Origin: Pseudomonadota bacterium
GTDB lineage: Bacteria; Pseudomonadota; Gammaproteobacteria; Pseudomonadales; Pseudohongiellaceae
Reading direction: 5' to 3'
Assembly (NCBI GenBank): GCA_022563075.1
Contig: JADFOC010000078.1
Location: 1-8,655, forward strand
DNA: 8,655 nt
The position numbers were made by a program, and so were the translations under genes. Positions 5,870 to 8,655 of this stretch are shown piece after piece. Position 1 is the stretch's first letter. Each line of letters opens with the position of its first letter. A model generated the notes under the pieces. The model searched no databases. It saw only the letters and a list, made by a program, of their open reading frames with translations, and was not told the origin of the DNA.

Positions 5870-7045
5870 CGCAACTGTTTGTACAAATCGATCAATTTCT
5901 GCTTCGGTGTTGAAGTAATGTACCGACGCACGATTCACATCACCAACACCAGATTGTGCTAAATCTAGACGCGCATTAGCCTGTTTCGCCACGGAGATAT
6001 TTATGTTTTTTGCATGCAGGCGTCGCCGTAATCGAATGGCATCCTCGTCTTGCTGGTTAAACGTGACTATGCCGGACAGTTCATCAGAGCGCTCATGGAC
6101 GCTAATTCCATGAATTGCCCGCAGCCGCTGTTGCAGTCGATTGGCTAATGCTTCAACCCGCGCGCGAATTGCATCCAGACCAATGCTGTTGGCATAATCA
6201 GCGGCGACGCCTAATCCTATCTGACCCGCCACATAGCGTTCCCAGTTTTCGAAACGCTTTGCATCGGCACGCCATTGGTAATGTTCAGGGTCGTTCCAAC
6301 AAGCGGCATGCAGATCGACGAAAATGGGATTAAGTTGCTGCAATCGACTTTTCCGCACGTATAGAAACCCAGTCCCACGAGGTCCGCGCAGGTATTTGCG
6401 GCCGCTACCACACAAGAAGTCACACCCTATTTCTGCTATGTCGAGGTTGATCTGGCCAACTGATTGACAGGCATCCAATAAATAGAATATTTCATATTCA
6501 CGCGCAATCTTACCAACGGTTTGCGCTGGCTGAATGTCGCCGCGTTGGCTGGCGACGTGAGTCAGCGCAATGAGTCGGGTACGATCGGTAATTGCTTTTC
6601 TCAGTAGATCGAGGTCAATTTGACCAATGCTATCGCTGGGCACGACCTTTATTTCTATCTGTTTTAACTTGGCCAGGCGCAATAGTCCAAGATAGTTGCT
6701 GACGTACTCCATGTCGCCGGTAATAATCTGGTCGCCCGCCTGCAGTTCAATGGAGTGCAACGCCATATCCCAGGCGCGAGTCGAATTTTCCAGATAAGCA
6801 ATTTCGGTGGGATCACAGTTCAAGAGAGTAGCCAAGGCATGGTAGAAGTTTTCAATTTTGTCTGCTGCGGCTTCCGCTGCCTCATAGCCGCCTAGTTGCT
6901 GTTCCAGTTTCAAATGTTCGATGATAGCGTCAGTAACTGGCAACGGACTCAAGGAACAGCCAGCATTATTAAAATGAATGATGTTCTCGCAGGCAGGGCA
7001 TTCATTTCTGATTTGAGATATATCGAGCATAGACAAGTGTAGCAT
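5861..7045 (-). CDS. Class V aminotransferase-fold PLP-dependent enzyme
   Basis: The 394-residue cytoplasmic protein has the fold-type I layout of the SufS / isopenicillin N epimerase group. FNNAG (25-29) is the N-terminal substrate loop, ENST (86-89) the phosphate-binding turn, THVAS (162-166) holds the histidine stacking on the cofactor, YLLDACQ (188-194) has the aspartate D191 that contacts the PLP nitrogen, and GRKYLRGPRGTG (215-226) has the Schiff-base lysine K217. R372 is a candidate for binding the substrate carboxylate. The region where SufS has its reactive cysteine (about 350-365) has none, so a cysteine desulfurase role is unlikely. Transamination, racemisation or beta-elimination of an amino acid remains open. 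The length is normal. The start may be 7045 or the ATG at 7030; neither has a clear ribosome binding site. It converges on the transporter and diverges from the dehalogenase. Confidence 0.88.
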   Translation of the reverse strand: MLHLSMLDISQIRNECPACENIIHFNNAGCSLSPLPVTDAIIEHLKLEQQLGGYEAAEAAADKIENFYHALATLLNCDPTEIAYLENSTRAWDMALHSIELQAGDQIITGDMEYVSNYLGLLRLAKLKQIEIKVVPSDSIGQIDLDLLRKAITDRTRLIALTHVASQRGDIQPAQTVGKIAREYEIFYLLDACQSVGQINLDIAEIGCDFLCGSGRKYLRGPRGTGFLYVRKSRLQQLNPIFVDLHAACWNDPEHYQWRADAKRFENWERYVAGQIGLGVAADYANSIGLDAIRARVEALANRLQQRLRAIHGISVHERSDELSGIVTFNQQDEDAIRLRRRLHAKNINISVAKQANARLDLAQSGVGDVNRASVHYFNTEAEIDRFVQTVAQS

Positions 7046-7052
7046 TAAGGGT

Positions 7053-7135
7053 TATTGGCTAAGACTTATTAGCGTAACTTGTCGGCAATTTCGGGGTTGA
7101 GACTCCTGTTTGTTGGCGGGTGATATTAGCCAATA
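7053..7135. repeat. Perfect 10-bp inverted repeat in the divergent promoter region
   Basis: TATTGGCTAA (7053-7062) recurs as its reverse complement TTAGCCAATA (7126-7135). The copies are 73 bp apart centre to centre, close to seven helical turns. They flank the middle of the 153-base gap between the divergently transcribed aminotransferase and dehalogenase genes. This is a plausible pair of operator sites for a looping or cooperative regulator. TAACTTG also occurs twice in the gap (7075-7081 and 7143-7149). No strong promoter boxes stand out on either strand. Confidence 0.4.
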
Positions 7136-7198
7136 GATATGCTAACTTGCCACCAAGAAAAACCCGCTAGCACGACAAATCCTTGACCGGAGAAAGCC

Positions 7199-8047
7199 AT
7201 GACCACTACATCGCCCGAGCCGTATCAGGCAACGAACTTTGCAGGCAGAAGAAATTTATTGAAGGGTATTTCTCTAGCTCCTTTTGCCGTTGGCCTGGGA
7301 TGGATTTCTGCCCACGCAATTGGAGCCGAGCCCGATGTCAGCACCACGGTCAAGGCTCTCACCTTCGATGTTTTTGGCACGGTGGTGGATTGGCGATCAT
7401 CCATAATCAGAGAAGGGCAGCTATTATCGGCAAAGAAAGGCTACGTCGTTGCATGGGATAACTTCGCAGATCGTTGGCGTTCTGGTTACGGGCCGGCAAT
7501 GAATCGGGTTCGAACGGGTGAGCTACCCTGGACCAAGATCGATGACTTACATCGCATGATTCTCGATGAATTGGTCATCGAGTTTGGATTGGAAGGACTC
7601 AGCGAAGCAGAGTTGGACCATTTCAACAAGGCCTGGCATCGCTTGTCTCCCTGGCCGGATACAGTAGCGGGGCTTAATCGCTTAAAAACCAAGTATATAA
7701 TAGCGACACTTTCCAACGGCAATGTTTCCCTGCTGACCAATATGGCGAAGAATGCCGGGCTGCCCTGGGATGTTGTGTTATCTGCGGAACTGGCCGGGCA
7801 TTACAAACCCGACCCTGAGGCCTATTTAAAAGCGGTAGATCTGTTAGGCCTGACGCCGGAGCAGGTGATGATGGTGGCGGCCCATCCCGGCGACCTGAGG
7901 GCTGCAGCCCGTGCCGGATTGCACACAGCCTACGTGATCAGGCCGTTGGAACGCGGGCCCAACCGGCCCTTCAACACCAATCCCGACGGTGAATTCGACT
8001 ATACCGCCAGCGATTTCCTGGATTTGGCGCGGCAATTGGGCGCTTAG
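7199..8047 (+). CDS. Haloacid dehalogenase type II family protein with twin-arginine signal
   Basis: The 282-residue protein belongs to the HAD superfamily, closest in layout to L-2-haloacid dehalogenases, which hydrolyse the carbon-halogen bond of short 2-halo acids. Visible motifs are the nucleophile DVFGT (57-61, Asp57), LSNGN (171-175), the lysine of YKPDPEAY (202-209, Lys203) and AAHPGDLRAA (227-236, Asp232). Arg94 sits where the L-DEX halide/substrate arginine (Arg41) would fall. Before the domain is a leader with GRRNLLKG (16-23), a hydrophobic stretch (about 24-42) and a probable AxA cut near 41-43, which fits a Tat export signal; most relatives are cytoplasmic. GGAG (7189-7192) six bases ahead supports the start. 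DUF2164 follows nine bases after the stop codon. HAD membership is firm; true dehalogenase activity is inference, and a phosphatase is the main alternative. Confidence 0.88.
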   Translation: MTTTSPEPYQATNFAGRRNLLKGISLAPFAVGLGWISAHAIGAEPDVSTTVKALTFDVFGTVVDWRSSIIREGQLLSAKKGYVVAWDNFADRWRSGYGPAMNRVRTGELPWTKIDDLHRMILDELVIEFGLEGLSEAELDHFNKAWHRLSPWPDTVAGLNRLKTKYIIATLSNGNVSLLTNMAKNAGLPWDVVLSAELAGHYKPDPEAYLKAVDLLGLTPEQVMMVAAHPGDLRAAARAGLHTAYVIRPLERGPNRPFNTNPDGEFDYTASDFLDLARQLGA

Positions 8048-8051
8048 GGAG
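8046..8051 (+). promoter_or_regulatory. Ribosome binding site overlapping the dehalogenase stop
   Basis: AGGGAG begins within the TAG that ends the dehalogenase gene and lies five bases before a TTG. It decides the TTG start of the next gene and suggests translational coupling between the two. Confidence 0.7.
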
Positions 8052-8056
8052 TTAAT

Positions 8057-8314
8057 TTGTCGAATATCGAATTAGCGGCTGCCACCAAAGAAGAAATAGT
8101 CGCCAAGCTACAACTGTATTTTACCGAAGAATTACAGCTGGAGATCGGGAGTTTCGATGCCCAATTTCTTCTCGATTTCTTCTCTGAGCAAGTTGGTAAC
8201 TATTATTATAATCAAGGCTTGGCGGACGCGCTCAAGGCTCTGGAAAATAAAATCGAAGAATTTAGCGACACCGTTTATCAGCTGGAGAAAGACACAAATC
8301 CTGCTAAAAAGTGA
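8057..8314 (+). CDS. DUF2164 family small protein
   Basis: The 85-residue product matches what I recall of the DUF2164 family: YFTEELQLEIGSFDAQFLLDF (residues 21-41) followed by YYYNQGLADALKALE (49-63) and an acidic, probably helical C-terminus. It has no signal peptide or membrane segment and is likely a small cytoplasmic helical protein. I know of no established function. It starts with TTG, the only usable start, supported by AGGGAG five bases upstream that overlaps the end of the preceding dehalogenase gene. The two are almost certainly one transcript. Length is typical for the family. The stop is 17 bases from the end of the convergent kinase gene. Confidence 0.85.
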   Translation: MSNIELAAATKEEIVAKLQLYFTEELQLEIGSFDAQFLLDFFSEQVGNYYYNQGLADALKALENKIEEFSDTVYQLEKDTNPAKK

Positions 8315-8331
8315 CACTCGACACGCTGACG

Positions 8332-8655
8332 CTAGTGCGTAGATACTCTTAGTGGCAAGCGTATAAAAAACTGACTACCCACATCTTTTTGCGACTCGAA
8401 TGTTATTTCGCCACCTAACTTTTCAATCATACGTTTTACGATAACCAGGCCCAGTCCAGTTCCTTCCGGTTCTTTTTCCGATACTTCTTCTCTGGAAAAT
8501 TCCTGGAATAAGCGTTTTTGGAATTCCTCACTCATGCCTCGGCCGGTATCCTGTAAGAATATTTCGATCCCAAGTCGTCGGCTAAAATACACCGCTTTGT
8601 AGCCCAGTAAAATTTTGCCATGGTCTGTAAATTTTATGGAATTGGTAATCAGGTT
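8332..8655 (-). CDS. Sensor histidine kinase, C-terminal ATPase domain (5' part outside window)
   Basis: The minus-strand frame is open at the right edge and ends at 8332, showing the last 107 residues of a two-component sensor kinase. It has the full set of late HATPase boxes: N-box NLITNSIKFT at the very edge, G1 box DTGRGM, F-box LFQEF, and G2 box GTGLGL followed by VKRMIEKLGGEI. This domain binds ATP and phosphorylates the histidine of the dimerisation domain, which lies outside the window together with any sensor region. The protein stops about 36 residues after the G2 box, so no receiver domain is fused to this end. The signal and partner regulator cannot be told. An internal GTG at 8592 is not the start, because the N-box precedes it in frame. 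Confidence 0.93.
   Translation of the reverse strand, partial: NLITNSIKFTDHGKILLGYKAVYFSRRLGIEIFLQDTGRGMSEEFQKRLFQEFSREEVSEKEPEGTGLGLVIVKRMIEKLGGEITFESQKDVGSQFFIRLPLRVSTH

Noticed and set aside
8315..8340. Terminator between DUF2164 and the kinase
   Set aside because: Only very short possible stems (such as ACGC with GCGT) exist and no T-run follows, so it is not supportable.
1..8655. CRISPR array, transposon ends or defence island
   Set aside because: No regularly spaced repeats, transposase, nuclease or toxin-antitoxin genes could be seen, and the gene content is ordinary metabolism and transport.

Overview
The window looks like chromosomal DNA of a moderate-GC gammaproteobacterium, possibly marine. 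This is inferred only from the gene types: a bacterial-type sodium symporter, a YegD-like Hsp70, a DUF2164 protein and an AGMO-like membrane hydroxylase. No insertion sequence, tRNA, rRNA gene, CRISPR array or phage gene was seen. Two genes run off the ends: the hydroxylase at the left and a sensor kinase at the right.

Left part (1-2980, minus strand): an Hsp70-family ATPase without a substrate-binding domain, starting at GTG, is transcribed from a promoter near 2953-2981. About 240 bases beyond its stop comes an integral-membrane fatty acid hydroxylase/sterol desaturase resembling alkylglycerol monooxygenase. That gene has its own likely promoter and ribosome binding site and is cut by the window edge.

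Middle (about 2984-3450): a roughly 370-base stretch codes for no convincing protein but is full of hairpins. Three of its stems contain wobble pairs that are G-U only if the plus strand is transcribed, so it is proposed as a plus-strand structured RNA of unknown class. This is the most interesting part of the window. It is followed by a promoter and a signal-peptide-bearing cyclophilin-type peptidyl-prolyl isomerase with an extra unrecognised C-terminal domain. Next comes an 11-helix sodium:neurotransmitter symporter (NSS) family transporter.

Right part: a class V aminotransferase-fold PLP enzyme (minus) converges on the transporter, and a 10-bp hairpin covers both stop codons. A divergent intergenic region carrying a perfect 10-bp inverted repeat separates this gene from a plus-strand pair: a type II haloacid dehalogenase with a twin-arginine signal, then a small DUF2164 protein started by TTG. 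A histidine kinase C-terminus converges from the right.

The genes do not form one obvious pathway. They are short transcription units: divergent at 2877/2990 and 7045/7199, convergent at 5854/5861 and 8314/8332. The only tight cotranscribed pair is the dehalogenase and DUF2164.
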